A stretch of 30,664 nt of DNA from a virus. Location: the IMG/VR virus record IMGVR_UViG_3300034101_000658, positions 1 to 30,664 of that record; one strand, written 5' to 3'. Positions 24,102 through 30,664 of this stretch are shown here, one piece after another; position 1 is the first letter of the stretch; each line of letters begins with the position of its first letter. Under the pieces are notes generated by a model. That model did no database searches. It was not told where the DNA came from and saw only the letters and a program-made list of their open reading frames with translations. Made by a program: the position numbers and the translations under genes.

Positions 24102-25244
24102 TTATATTGCTCCCCAAGTAACACTTGGGATTGTTAATTTAGAAAATATTGCATATCTCATAGCATCACTGATGTGGTCATTGAACTTAACTGGTTGATC
24201 AAGTTTATTACCATTCCTATCCGTTTTCCAACGGTAATTTTTTACCTCTTTGAGTAAATTTACGGAATCTTGATGAATGTATAGTGGAGTAGCCTTAACG
24301 GAACGTATTCCCTCAAGAACATCCTTATTAGCTGGCTTCGCATTTAGTCCTTGTCTTACCAACTCTTCAATAGTTTTTGGCTCTGCGGCATCGCAATAAA
24401 TTTCATCAAACTTATCTATGCCCAAAGCTACAATTTTTTCCACTAAGTCATTTGTAGTAAGTTTTGTTTCGTAGATCAACTCTTGTACATACGCCGCATT
24501 TTCATAAAACACTACTTTGACCATTGCACTAGGCACGTTGAATCCAAAGTCTAAGCCATACACCGTTTCGCCTTCTGGCATTTGCTCTGTTGTGCGATAG
24601 TGCGTATAGATGAGGTCTTGGCTAAGTCCACGTTCACCAAGGCCATAGATTTGCCAATAGTTGGGGTCTGCATCTTTTAATCGCTCTAATTCGTCAACCA
24701 GTTCTTTTGGAAGGAAAGGATTGTCTTTGAAAGTAGTAATATAAAAATCAGCATCGTCTCTTGGAATCACATCATCGTAAATCCATGAGGAGATGTCCGA
24801 TGGGTTATAGTCAATAACAATTCTACCTTCCGTACGCATGATAAGCTGCATCCATGCTTCGTAACTAAGTTCATTGGCCTCATTGCAAAATAAATAGGTT
24901 CTAGCCCTACCTCGAATCTTTTGTGGTTGATCAGCACTAACGAACTCGACCACGTTACCGTTAAGCTGGTATATTTGCTCTGTCTTGTTATGATTATCCT
25001 CAGAATAAATTCCTAATCTCGAAAGTATATCCACAAAGTCGCGTAGGACTGAACCTTTTATGCTTGGGAGAGATTGCCTTACTATCGTTAATGTCTTACC
25101 ATTCTCTTGAAGTAGCTTTACAATAAACCAAATAAGAATATTGTAAGTTTTCCCGCTTCTACTGCCTCCCTGCATGACCGTAATGCGCTTTTTTGAGTCC
25201 TGCAATATTTCAAAGATCTTGTTAGTCTGAAGTTTAGCGTCCAT
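24102..25244 (-). CDS. Terminase large subunit
   Basis: This 380-residue protein has both terminase domains. The ATPase shows Walker A GGSRSGKT (26-33) and Walker B YLFCNEANEL (about 117-126). The nuclease shows YGLDFGFN, YCDAAEP and DHISDAMRYA, the three acidic clusters of the RNase H-like cutting site. It cuts concatemers and pumps DNA into the prohead through the portal coded next. It is shorter than many large terminases but all motifs are present. It is separated from the small subunit gene by a 282-base non-coding spacer. Confidence 0.92.
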   Translation of the reverse strand: MDAKLQTNKIFEILQDSKKRITVMQGGSRSGKTYNILIWFIVKLLQENGKTLTIVRQSLPSIKGSVLRDFVDILSRLGIYSEDNHNKTEQIYQLNGNVVEFVSADQPQKIRGRARTYLFCNEANELSYEAWMQLIMRTEGRIVIDYNPSDISSWIYDDVIPRDDADFYITTFKDNPFLPKELVDELERLKDADPNYWQIYGLGERGLSQDLIYTHYRTTEQMPEGETVYGLDFGFNVPSAMVKVVFYENAAYVQELIYETKLTTNDLVEKIVALGIDKFDEIYCDAAEPKTIEELVRQGLNAKPANKDVLEGIRSVKATPLYIHQDSVNLLKEVKNYRWKTDRNGNKLDQPVKFNDHISDAMRYAIFSKLTIPSVTWGAI

Positions 25245-25526
25245 AGTCCGAGTTTTATAGTTTTTCTAAAAATTTAGAAGGTGTTTACCAAGTCAAAAGT
25301 AGTGTATAAAAAGGGGGTCATTAGTGTATGTGGTTTTTATCTAGACAAGTGTTTTAGTGTTGTCATTTTTCTGTTTTGCCCCCGCCCCCGTCAAAAAGTA
25401 AAAACTTTAAGTTCCCCCCATTAGTGGCCGCCCCTTTTGCCTCTTTGTCATGCCCTTCACGTTAAACAAAATACACAATTGCAAATAACTAGTATTATGT
25501 TAAATAGAAAAGGCTAAACAAAACTG
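25245..25526. other. Non-coding spacer between small and large terminase genes
   Basis: The 282 bases have no convincing frame. The minus strand carries four G-tracts (GGGG, GGGGGG and GGGGGCGGGGG) within about 60 bases (25382-25434), and a perfect 16-base inverted repeat TTCTAAAAATTTAGAA lies at 25265-25280. I find no clean TTTG / TAnnTTTG pair. A packaging initiation site is a fair guess because such sites often lie in or next to the small terminase gene. Confidence 0.4.
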
Positions 25527-25880
25527 CTAGTTTGTCGCACTTTCTAGTATCTCAACATTCGGTTTAATCACCTCAATTTGTACTTGGTTCAGTTGGCCCT
25601 CGATCTTGCTCTCAATTTTCTGTGTTGGTAGGCCGATGAAGTACTGCATGTAAAGCTGAATGGCACGGGAGTCACCCTGTGCGATCTTCTCATGCAGAAC
25701 CCTAAATGCAGTTTCGGCCATTGGCTCGAGCCTTTCAATGATCTCATGTTCTGTCATCCTTGACTTACGTCCTGCCCCTTCCCTCTTGCCGCCCCAGTTT
25801 TCTATTGGCTTCCCAGTCTTTTTGTTGATCCTCTTTGCTGCTTCCGTCTTGAATTCGATTTGTTTATTCAGGTCGATCAT
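25527..25880 (-). CDS. Probable terminase small subunit
   Basis: This 117-residue protein has a basic GGKREGAGRKS motif near residue 30, then helices MAETAFRVLHEKIAQGDSRAIQLYMQYFIGLPTQKIE. That combination (Gly-Arg rich arm followed by QGD-RA-LYM-Y-GLP) is characteristic of small terminases and related DNA-binding phage proteins. The C-terminal VQIEVIKP segment may contact the large subunit. It would bind the packaging site as an oligomer. The gene lies upstream of the large subunit. Confidence 0.65.
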   Translation of the reverse strand: MIDLNKQIEFKTEAAKRINKKTGKPIENWGGKREGAGRKSRMTEHEIIERLEPMAETAFRVLHEKIAQGDSRAIQLYMQYFIGLPTQKIESKIEGQLNQVQIEVIKPNVEILESATN

Positions 25881-26082
25881 TTGTGCTTTTGTTTTGTTTT
25901 ATAGCCTCTAAATTGTGAGTGTGTCCCTTATCGTCAGGACTTTCCCTTTCAAATAAGCGGAGAGTGATCCAGCCATCATCACCCTTTAAATCATTTATAT
26001 ATTGTTGGAAATCAACGACAAAAAGGTGCAAATAGATGCTACCTTCTTTCCCCTTTTTTATATAGAAACCTTTTCGCCTCAT
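25864..26082 (-). CDS. Small protein of unknown function upstream of small terminase
   Basis: I do not recognise this 72-residue protein. It starts MRRKGFYIKKGKEGSIYLHLFVVDF, giving two likely beta strands with a basic N-terminus, and ends in a polar, charged tail. It overlaps the small terminase start by 17 bases and is the first gene of the late unit. I chose ATG 26082; the frame extends to a TTG at 26094. Confidence 0.6.
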   Translation of the reverse strand: MRRKGFYIKKGKEGSIYLHLFVVDFQQYINDLKGDDGWITLRLFERESPDDKGHTHNLEAIKQNKSTNDRPE

Positions 26083-26148
26083 TATACCTAACAATTTACC
26101 ATGCTTTTTGGCTATATTCTAGGCATGAAAACACATGATGTTGATAAC

Positions 26149-26183
26149 TTTGTGAATAAAAATAATTGACTAAATATTTTTGT
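26149..26183 (+). promoter_or_regulatory. Bacteroidota-type promoter of the plus-strand unit
   Basis: TTTG at 26149-26152 is followed after 22 bases by TATTTTTGT at 26175-26183, which matches TAnnTTTGY. The spacing is at the long end of the range I recall for Bacteroidota. It lies about 45 bases before the first small gene and faces away from the late operon. Confidence 0.55.
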
Positions 26184-26228
26184 ATGAATAAAATAGTTAG
26201 TAATATTGCTATACAAAAACAAACCAAC

Positions 26229-26321
26229 ATGAAACATTTAACCGCCTCAAACATTACGCCGATCATTATCGCGGCCGCCTTTTATGCAGCTATTTTTATT
26301 ATTAACTTTTTAAACTATTAA
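26229..26321 (+). CDS. 30-residue membrane peptide
   Basis: A short frame starting MKHLTASNITP is followed by one hydrophobic helix (IIIAAAFYAAIFIINFL) that makes up most of the protein. It follows the promoter at 26149, has ACCAAC just before the ATG, and stops two bases before the next start (26324), so it looks like the first gene of this unit. A role in membrane modification or superinfection control would be speculation. Confidence 0.55.
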   Translation: MKHLTASNITPIIIAAAFYAAIFIINFLNY

Positions 26322-26323
26322 TT

Positions 26324-26590
26324 ATGCAAGTTCAAAACATGACATCCAACAAAGGAAACAAGATCGCAAATCAATTTGTAATTAGAACAGATGAAGCAAC
26401 TTATTTTCAGTCCTACAATGCTGTTATTTGTAAGTGGACAAAAGATAATTTTATTTATCTAGATGAAACATATTGGAACTGGTCGCGTACTACCTCAAAA
26501 TATAGGTGCTTATTTCTTGGTGAATCAACTGATGAAACTAAACGTAAGATCGCTGCTGGAAATTATATGTTAACCAACTTAAATAACTAA
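26324..26590 (+). CDS. Small conserved-looking phage protein (DUF8033-like)
   Basis: This 88-residue protein reads NQFVIRTDEATYFQSYNAVI, then LDETYWNWSRTTSKYRCLFLGES, then a short helix and YMLTNLNN. The pattern resembles a small family of phage and Bacteroidota proteins I remember as DUF8033; the match is from memory and needs a search. It is probably a compact alpha/beta cytoplasmic protein. It lies in the plus-strand unit between two membrane peptides. Confidence 0.6.
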   Translation: MQVQNMTSNKGNKIANQFVIRTDEATYFQSYNAVICKWTKDNFIYLDETYWNWSRTTSKYRCLFLGESTDETKRKIAAGNYMLTNLNN

Positions 26591-26592
26591 AA

Positions 26593-26685
26593 ATGAAAAA
26601 TAATAAGCAATTGCTTTATTTAATCATTGCTCTTATTTGCGCGGGCATTATTTTAGGCCAACTTCAAGATCCTTTTTGTAAATAA
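26593..26685 (+). CDS. Second 30-residue membrane peptide
   Basis: A short frame starting MKNNKQ continues into a single hydrophobic helix (LLYLIIALICAGIILG) and a polar tail ending in Cys-Lys. It begins three bases after the previous stop and has the ACCAACTTAAA leader motif ten bases upstream. Size and topology match the other membrane peptide in this unit although the sequences differ. Confidence 0.5.
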   Translation: MKNNKQLLYLIIALICAGIILGQLQDPFCK

Positions 26686-26713
26686 TAAATAAACCAACTT
26701 AAAACTTAAAAAC

Positions 26714-27235
26714 ATGAAAAAGTTACATTTACTCACTTCAACAGATTCATTAAGACAAAAGTACTCATTCATTCAAGTAAAAGACAATTTTGTTATTGCT
26801 ACCGATTGTTTCAAATGTGCAAAGTTTCCATTCAATGAAGTTTTTGGAAACATGGAAACGGAAATAACTGAATTTTACATTTCAGGTGAAAATTGGAAAA
26901 AATGCAAATTTTATAATGCATTAAGGTTAGAAATTGAAAACGGTTATTTAATTGGGTATGACAAAAAAGGTAAAATGGGTATTTGTGAAATTATAACAAA
27001 AAAGGATTTTATAAATAAGCATGGAGAATTCCCAAGTACTGATTTTTTATTTGATTCAACAGACCAACCAAGTGAAATACCTTCTATTTCATTCAACCCT
27101 GAAAAATTGCTTGAATTGTGTGATGCTATTGGGGGTTATGCATTTAATTATTTATTTTTTGGTAATCATAAAAAAATAATGATTGAAACAAAAAATAGTG
27201 AAATAAAAGGCGTGTTAATGCCAACAGTTTATTAA
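26714..27235 (+). CDS. Beta-clamp-like (DnaN-like) protein, reduced size
   Basis: This 173-residue protein shows several features of sliding clamps in the right order: DNFVIATDCFKCAKFPF (compare the clamp motif ending in ATDGHRLA), a GEFPSTDFLFD segment (compare the third-domain G-FPDY-LIP), SFNPEKLLELCDAIGG, and a C-terminal IKGVLMP (compare YLIMPM). Bacterial clamps are about 370 residues, so this would be two domains rather than three. It may be a phage clamp, a clamp mimic or a decoy. The call is a pattern judgement. It follows an ACCAACTTAAA leader motif. Confidence 0.45.
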   Translation: MKKLHLLTSTDSLRQKYSFIQVKDNFVIATDCFKCAKFPFNEVFGNMETEITEFYISGENWKKCKFYNALRLEIENGYLIGYDKKGKMGICEIITKKDFINKHGEFPSTDFLFDSTDQPSEIPSISFNPEKLLELCDAIGGYAFNYLFFGNHKKIMIETKNSEIKGVLMPTVY

Positions 27236-27254
27236 ACAATTAAAACCAACTAAA

Positions 27255-27500
27255 ATGAATATTACAATTAACGCAATTGAATTAGCTTCTGAATTAGCGG
27301 CTCTTGAATTACATGAAAATTGGCAAGATTCCATACAAATTTTTGATGTTGAGGATGATGAAGAAACAAAGTACACCGAAGAAGCTCAAGAAATATTTGA
27401 CGGTTTATATGATAAATATTTATCATTAATTGAATCTTTTGAGGTAAAAAGTAAGGTAACATTGCCAATTATGTCAATTTACGATCATTTTAAAGGTTAA
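27255..27500 (+). CDS. Small acidic protein of unknown function
   Basis: This 81-residue protein is strongly acidic, with a run of Asp and Glu at residues 32-47 (VEDDEETKYTEEAQE) and helical predicted structure throughout. No family is recognised. It is the last clear gene before the plus-strand terminator and starts right after an ACCAACTAAA leader motif. High acidity is compatible with DNA mimicry, but nothing in the sequence proves that. Confidence 0.6.
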   Translation: MNITINAIELASELAALELHENWQDSIQIFDVEDDEETKYTEEAQEIFDGLYDKYLSLIESFEVKSKVTLPIMSIYDHFKG

Positions 27501-27530
27501 CTGACGAAGGCTAGATGCCAGAAACGATTT

Positions 27531-27553
27531 AGAGCCTTTTTAAGGCTCTTTTT
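27531..27553 (+). terminator. Intrinsic terminator of the plus-strand unit
   Basis: AGAGCCTT pairs with AAGGCTCT around a TT(T) loop and is followed by a run of T on the plus strand. It lies 31 bases after the acidic-protein gene. On the minus strand the hairpin is not followed by T, so it works in one direction. Confidence 0.8.
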
Positions 27554-27575
27554 CGTATTAACCAATACTTACCTA

Positions 27576-27722
27576 GTGGAACAGATAGAAAGTCTCTACA
27601 ATTGGCTAGAAATGAACTACAAGGCACTTGCTAAAAGCTATGCAGATTGGGAGAATCCAAATAATCTACCATTTGCCCTTTATTGCATTGCTATGTATGT
27701 TAAGCACCAAACTATAAAATAA
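27576..27722 (+). CDS. Possible 48-residue protein with GTG start
   Basis: A frame opening with GTG reads a protein-like sequence with Trp and Tyr (YNWLEMNYKALAKSYADWE) and ends HQTIK. It lies after the plus-strand terminator, has no clear promoter, and its last 11 bases overlap the end of the convergent DnaA-like gene. A conserved homologue search would decide. An internal ATG at codon 13 is the only other start. Confidence 0.35.
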   Translation: MEQIESLYNWLEMNYKALAKSYADWENPNNLPFALYCIAMYVKHQTIK

Positions 27723-28101
27723 CCCTACAACGATAGGTATTTTGTAGCATTTCGGCCAGTTCTGATAGATTAACGTCATACGGGACAAATACTGAAATTC
27801 TTTTATCGATCATGTAACGGGTTGAAATATACTCTTGAATAGATCGCAAAGCGTTTATAATATTTTCGTCCTTGATGCTTAATAAGTCATTTATGACAGA
27901 TATGCCATGAATGACGCTAGTGTGGTCAGTATTTGTTAACTGGCCAATTTGCTTAAGCGTTGCGCCGTAATAATATTTTGATAAATAGTAAAACAGATGA
28001 CGACATACAACAAGCTCCCGAAAACGCCCCTTTGTTTTCACCCGATTAATATCTTGACCCATAACAAAACAAACCCCTTCCAATACGTTGACCAATTCCA
28101 T
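27712..28101 (-). CDS. DnaA domain IV-like DNA-binding protein
   Basis: The 129-residue product contains the C-terminal DNA-binding domain of DnaA: a basic RFRELVVCRHLFYYLSKYYY helix, ATLKQIGQLTNTDHTSVIHG with the DnaA signature DHTxV-H (residues 59-65), and following helices. The ATPase domain of DnaA is absent. The frame continues upstream to 28299, but those 66 residues come from the G-rich tandem repeat and are Gly, Phe and Trp rich junk, so I chose ATG 28101. It lies beside an iteron-like repeat cluster and is likely the phage origin-binding protein. Confidence 0.75.
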   Translation of the reverse strand: MELVNVLEGVCFVMGQDINRVKTKGRFRELVVCRHLFYYLSKYYYGATLKQIGQLTNTDHTSVIHGISVINDLLSIKDENIINALRSIQEYISTRYMIDKRISVFVPYDVNLSELAEMLQNTYRCRVIL

Positions 28102-28128
28102 AATAAAATATTTAAAGTTATAAATGAC

Positions 28129-28278
28129 AAAAACCCCCAAAAACTCCCAAGCGCCAAAAACCCCAAAAACCCCAAAAACTCCCAACCGCCAAAAACCCTT
28201 AACCCATCCAAAAACTTTCCGCACGCAAAACAAAAATCCATAACCACCAAAAATCCCTAAGCCCACCAAAAACTTTCC
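28129..28278. repeat. C-rich/G-rich tandem repeat (CCCCAAAAA units)
   Basis: The plus strand has back-to-back units CCCCAAAAA with variants CCCAAAAAC, giving on the minus strand a series of GGGG/GGG tracts separated by T runs, similar to telomere-type repeats and able to form a G-quadruplex. A 13-base direct repeat CCAAAAACTTTCC occurs at 28208-28220 and 28266-28278. The block lies directly upstream of the DnaA-like gene. Confidence 0.75.
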
Positions 28279-28325
28279 AAGACCATTTTCCCAATTCACC
28301 GCAATTCTCTATATACCCCACCCTA

Positions 28326-28372
28326 TTAAAAAATATAAAAATAAATACCCCCTGGCTAAAATATTAAAAAAA
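28326..28372. other. AT-rich stretch, candidate DNA unwinding element
   Basis: The sequence between the G-rich repeat and the iteron-like repeats is nearly all A and T except for one CCCCCTGGC interruption. Position beside repeated protein-binding sites matches the unwinding element of iteron-type origins. Function is inferred. Confidence 0.4.
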
Positions 28373-28462
28373 TGGACTACATGGACTACAAGAGTGATTA
28401 TCAACGACTTCTGCGCTACAAATGCGCTACATTTGCGCTACATTTTGCCAAAATGGACTACA
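28373..28462. repeat. Six iteron-like repeats (TGTAGnnCA on the minus strand), origin candidate
   Basis: On the plus strand TGGACTACA occurs at 28373-28381, 28382-28390 and 28454-28462, and TGCGCTACA at 28412-28420, 28423-28431 and 28434-28442. Read on the minus strand all six share TGTAGnnCA. Spacings of 9, 30, 11, 11 and 20 bases suit helical phasing for three pairs. An extra inverted copy, TGTAGTCCA, lies at 28571-28579 inside the neighbouring primase-helicase gene. Confidence 0.7.
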
Positions 28463-28487
28463 TTAACTAGACAAAAACTTCACGACA

Positions 28488-30664
28488 CTAAAAGAAATCA
28501 TCAGACAATTCCTTCTTAAAGTTAATAACGTAACATTTTTTGTTGTTTTGACCCCGATCTCGCACAACTTTGTAGTCCATTTTCAAAATCCCACACGTCT
28601 CTTCTATCGCCTTATTGAACCTCTTTAACGAGTAATCTTTCTTATCATAACCCGTAAAAGTCAGATAGTCATTATATAATCTTTCTAGCGTAATGGTCAA
28701 CCCACTCTCGCCCTCCAGGCTCATGAAATAATCCAAGAACTCCTCCCCGAATTGCACCCTTATTTGCTTCCTGCTTAAACTCTCACTCATAGGCATCTCA
28801 GTAACCCCATTTTCCATATAATCTGATACGCAGTGAAACATCAGATTAAAGAACCTATTCCATTCATCCTTGTCCCAATCATCAAATAGCTTATGCCCGA
28901 ACTCATCCTCTGGGGTATGCTTAGGTGAAAAGTAAGGCGCAAATTCAAATATTTTCTGCCTACGCTTAGCATGGTTCCCAGAGTTAGGTATAGTATAATT
29001 AGTAGTAAATATCACCTTTGGTGAGTCCTTATAAGGGATTCTAAGCTCATCCTTGTTCTTTTTCTCTACCGTTATACCTTCTGTTATGATCGAGTAAAAA
29101 CCCTCAAAATCAACGTTCTTACGGGTGTCCTCAATTGCTATTAGCCTGGTGTCCAAATCCACTCTTTGAAAGGCAAAGTTCTTATCTATCTTAAAATTCT
29201 TGCCATCTACTACTACTAGGTTATTGATATACCCCAATGCCTTTACAAAAATTCCCTTACCCGTTCCCCCACCTTTGGCCTCGTTCTCGGTCTCTTCAGC
29301 AAGTATTACTGCAAACGGCCTAGCTGGGTCTTTATATTTATGTAATAAATATCCTATTAGAGATAGGCAATACACCAGCTTCGCGTTATCCCCTCCACTT
29401 ATCTTATCTAAAAACTTAAAGTACTCGCAGTTCTCAATCTTAAAGTCATCCTCTATATATATCTTATGATCTAGCACTTGCGACTTCCATATTACTTTCC
29501 CAACCTCTCCATAATTCATGAGCTTCATGCCATCCTTTGTTACCCTAACAACCCCATTGGTAAAGGGGAAATAGCACACCTCTTTTGTATCTTCTAGGAA
29601 CTCAATCTTTGCCCTATCAAAGAACTCAAAGAAGTTATCGCTAAAGTAAGTGTTCGATCCCTTATAAATCGTCTCCATGAGCATCTGTGGATCAAGCCCC
29701 ATGTCAAACGAACTAGGCAACCTATTGATAAACCCTTTGATAAATTTCTTGATTTGCTCGGTCGAGCTTTCTTCGACCATACCATCTTGAATCCTTATGA
29801 GTCTATATATTACAGAATTAGGATCATAAAAGTATAACGAGAACCCACCTTTCTCGTGGAGAAACCTTTCTAACTTATCCAGTTGTATAACGGGTGTAAC
29901 AATGCCGTTCTTTTCTTTGGTCTCCCAAAACTCTTTTATTTCGGGACCATACTCCTTATCTAGCGTTTCGATTATTTCGTTTGCTTCCGATACACTCTTA
30001 TCATGCCTTTTTACAAGAAAACTTACCAACTCATCCCCACTAACCCCATTGCGCTTTTTCTCGTATATCTCTTTTTCTAGCTTTGATCCGAAGTTTTGCT
30101 TCCTTTCTCCGTAGCCTTCATCGAGGAGCTTTTTGGCCGCCATCTTGAAATCCGAGTTGCATTTGAGGATGGCATACACTGCTGCTGGCTTATAACCCCT
30201 ACCAACTTGAAACGGCGTGTTCGTTGAGAATACGGAAAAGAGTCCCATCTCGGTATTATATGACCCACTATGCTCACTTGCCGACCCTGGTCTGAGGTAG
30301 TAAATTCGAGAGCCTCCATTTTTAACCTTTTGCCAACCGCATTCTTCCATGAGCGCAGTGAAGTCACACCTGTTATTATAGTCATCAAATGGCGAAAGTC
30401 CATACTCTTTAGCAGAAGGCTTGTGATGAGCTTCAATGATATGTTCTTCGACAACTTCATTGAAGGATCGCATAAGCGTGAGTAGCTCTTGCCGCTCCTC
30501 GATTGTAATAACATTGATGCCTTCTTGCAAAACCTCATAGCCACTCGAAGGCGGTGCCGCAACATAACCAGCCTCACCGCGTGTCTCAATGACACAGTAG
30601 GATTTGATGTGAGGGTTGCTTTTAAATTCATCATTTGTTGGTAGCCTACTTGCCAACTTTTGAT
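28488..30664 (-). CDS. Primase-helicase (AEP primase C-terminal region plus SF3/D5-type helicase), 5' end at window edge
   Basis: The N-terminal part reads KSYCVIETRGEAGYVAAPPS, then SPFDDYNNRCDF and later RPGSASEHSGSYNTEMGLFSVFS. This is the distal part of an archaeo-eukaryotic primase (prim-pol) region and its linker. The C-terminal half is a superfamily 3 helicase: Walker A GGGTGKG (about 462-468, Lys467), Walker B LIAIED (505-510), motif C KVIFTTN (547-553), then a likely winged helix (about 655-715). The frame is open to base 30664 and the first possible start inside is TTG 30656, so the N-terminus is missing here. Joined to base 1 the frame meets ATG at 22. Confidence 0.85.
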   Translation of the reverse strand, partial: QKLASRLPTNDEFKSNPHIKSYCVIETRGEAGYVAAPPSSGYEVLQEGINVITIEERQELLTLMRSFNEVVEEHIIEAHHKPSAKEYGLSPFDDYNNRCDFTALMEECGWQKVKNGGSRIYYLRPGSASEHSGSYNTEMGLFSVFSTNTPFQVGRGYKPAAVYAILKCNSDFKMAAKKLLDEGYGERKQNFGSKLEKEIYEKKRNGVSGDELVSFLVKRHDKSVSEANEIIETLDKEYGPEIKEFWETKEKNGIVTPVIQLDKLERFLHEKGGFSLYFYDPNSVIYRLIRIQDGMVEESSTEQIKKFIKGFINRLPSSFDMGLDPQMLMETIYKGSNTYFSDNFFEFFDRAKIEFLEDTKEVCYFPFTNGVVRVTKDGMKLMNYGEVGKVIWKSQVLDHKIYIEDDFKIENCEYFKFLDKISGGDNAKLVYCLSLIGYLLHKYKDPARPFAVILAEETENEAKGGGTGKGIFVKALGYINNLVVVDGKNFKIDKNFAFQRVDLDTRLIAIEDTRKNVDFEGFYSIITEGITVEKKNKDELRIPYKDSPKVIFTTNYTIPNSGNHAKRRQKIFEFAPYFSPKHTPEDEFGHKLFDDWDKDEWNRFFNLMFHCVSDYMENGVTEMPMSESLSRKQIRVQFGEEFLDYFMSLEGESGLTITLERLYNDYLTFTGYDKKDYSLKRFNKAIEETCGILKMDYKVVRDRGQNNKKCYVINFKKELSDDFF

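Noticed and set aside
24107-24123. Hairpin CCCAAGTGTTACTTGGG at the terminase-portal junction as a terminator
   Set aside because: It lies inside the terminase coding end and is not followed by a T run on either strand.
26125-26169. 14-codon frame upstream of the plus-strand unit, as a leader peptide
   Set aside because: It lies before and over the promoter elements and has no attenuator-like hairpin.
28102-28299. N-terminal extension of the DnaA-like frame, rich in Gly, Phe and Trp
   Set aside because: It is the translation of the CCCCAAAAA repeat block and reads as low-complexity; the ATG at 28101 gives a normal compact domain.
1-30664. Integrase, transposon, CRISPR array or toxin-antitoxin pair
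   Set aside because: No recombinase motifs, inverted terminal repeats, spacer-repeat pattern or toxin-antitoxin gene pair were seen on either strand, so lysogeny cannot be supported despite the Cro-like gene.

Overview
The window looks like nearly all, perhaps all, of a tailed bacteriophage (siphovirus-type) genome infecting a member of the Bacteroidota. The host call rests on promoter matches to the Bacteroidota pattern TTTG / TAnnTTTG, A-rich leaders without clear Shine-Dalgarno sites, low GC, and gene families familiar from Bacteroidota phages. It is inference from sequence reading; no database search was possible.

Late region, minus strand, read from about 26.08 kb down to 1.4 kb. Packaging and head genes come first: a small unknown gene, small terminase, large terminase, portal, Mu gpF-like minor head protein, HK97-type prohead protease with an extra N-terminal domain, and HK97-type major capsid protein, followed by an intrinsic terminator. 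A methyltransferase and a GT4-type glycosyltransferase sit between the capsid gene and the head-tail connector. Then come connector, HK97-gp10-like protein, tail terminator, tail tube, a tail assembly chaperone pair with a clear -1 frameshift site (A AAA AAG), tape measure, tail tip, a second tube-like protein, a membrane/coiled-coil protein, a baseplate-like protein, two fibres and several small proteins. The lysis cassette (holin, GH19 endolysin, unimolecular-spanin candidate) is followed by a DnaQ-like exonuclease with a zinc ribbon, a small HExxH protein and an intrinsic terminator.

Early or replication region. A Bacteroidota-type promoter with a 16-bp palindrome and direct repeats drives a Cro/C1-like regulator, a membrane-anchored protein and an SSB-like protein with an acidic tail. 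On the right edge of the window, also minus strand, lie a primase-helicase and a DnaA domain IV-like protein. Between those two is a 386-base spacer with six TGTAGnnCA iteron-like repeats, an AT-rich stretch and a G-rich tandem repeat: a strong replication origin candidate. If the two window ends are joined, the primase-helicase frame continues into an ATG at position 22. The regulator, SSB-like, primase-helicase and DnaA-like genes would then form one operon on a circular map. The catalytic primase core would still be missing, so the junction needs checking.

A short plus-strand unit (26.15-27.55 kb) has its own promoter and terminator. It encodes two 30-residue membrane peptides, a small unknown protein, a beta-clamp-like protein and an acidic protein. 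No integrase, transposase, rRNA or CRISPR array is visible.
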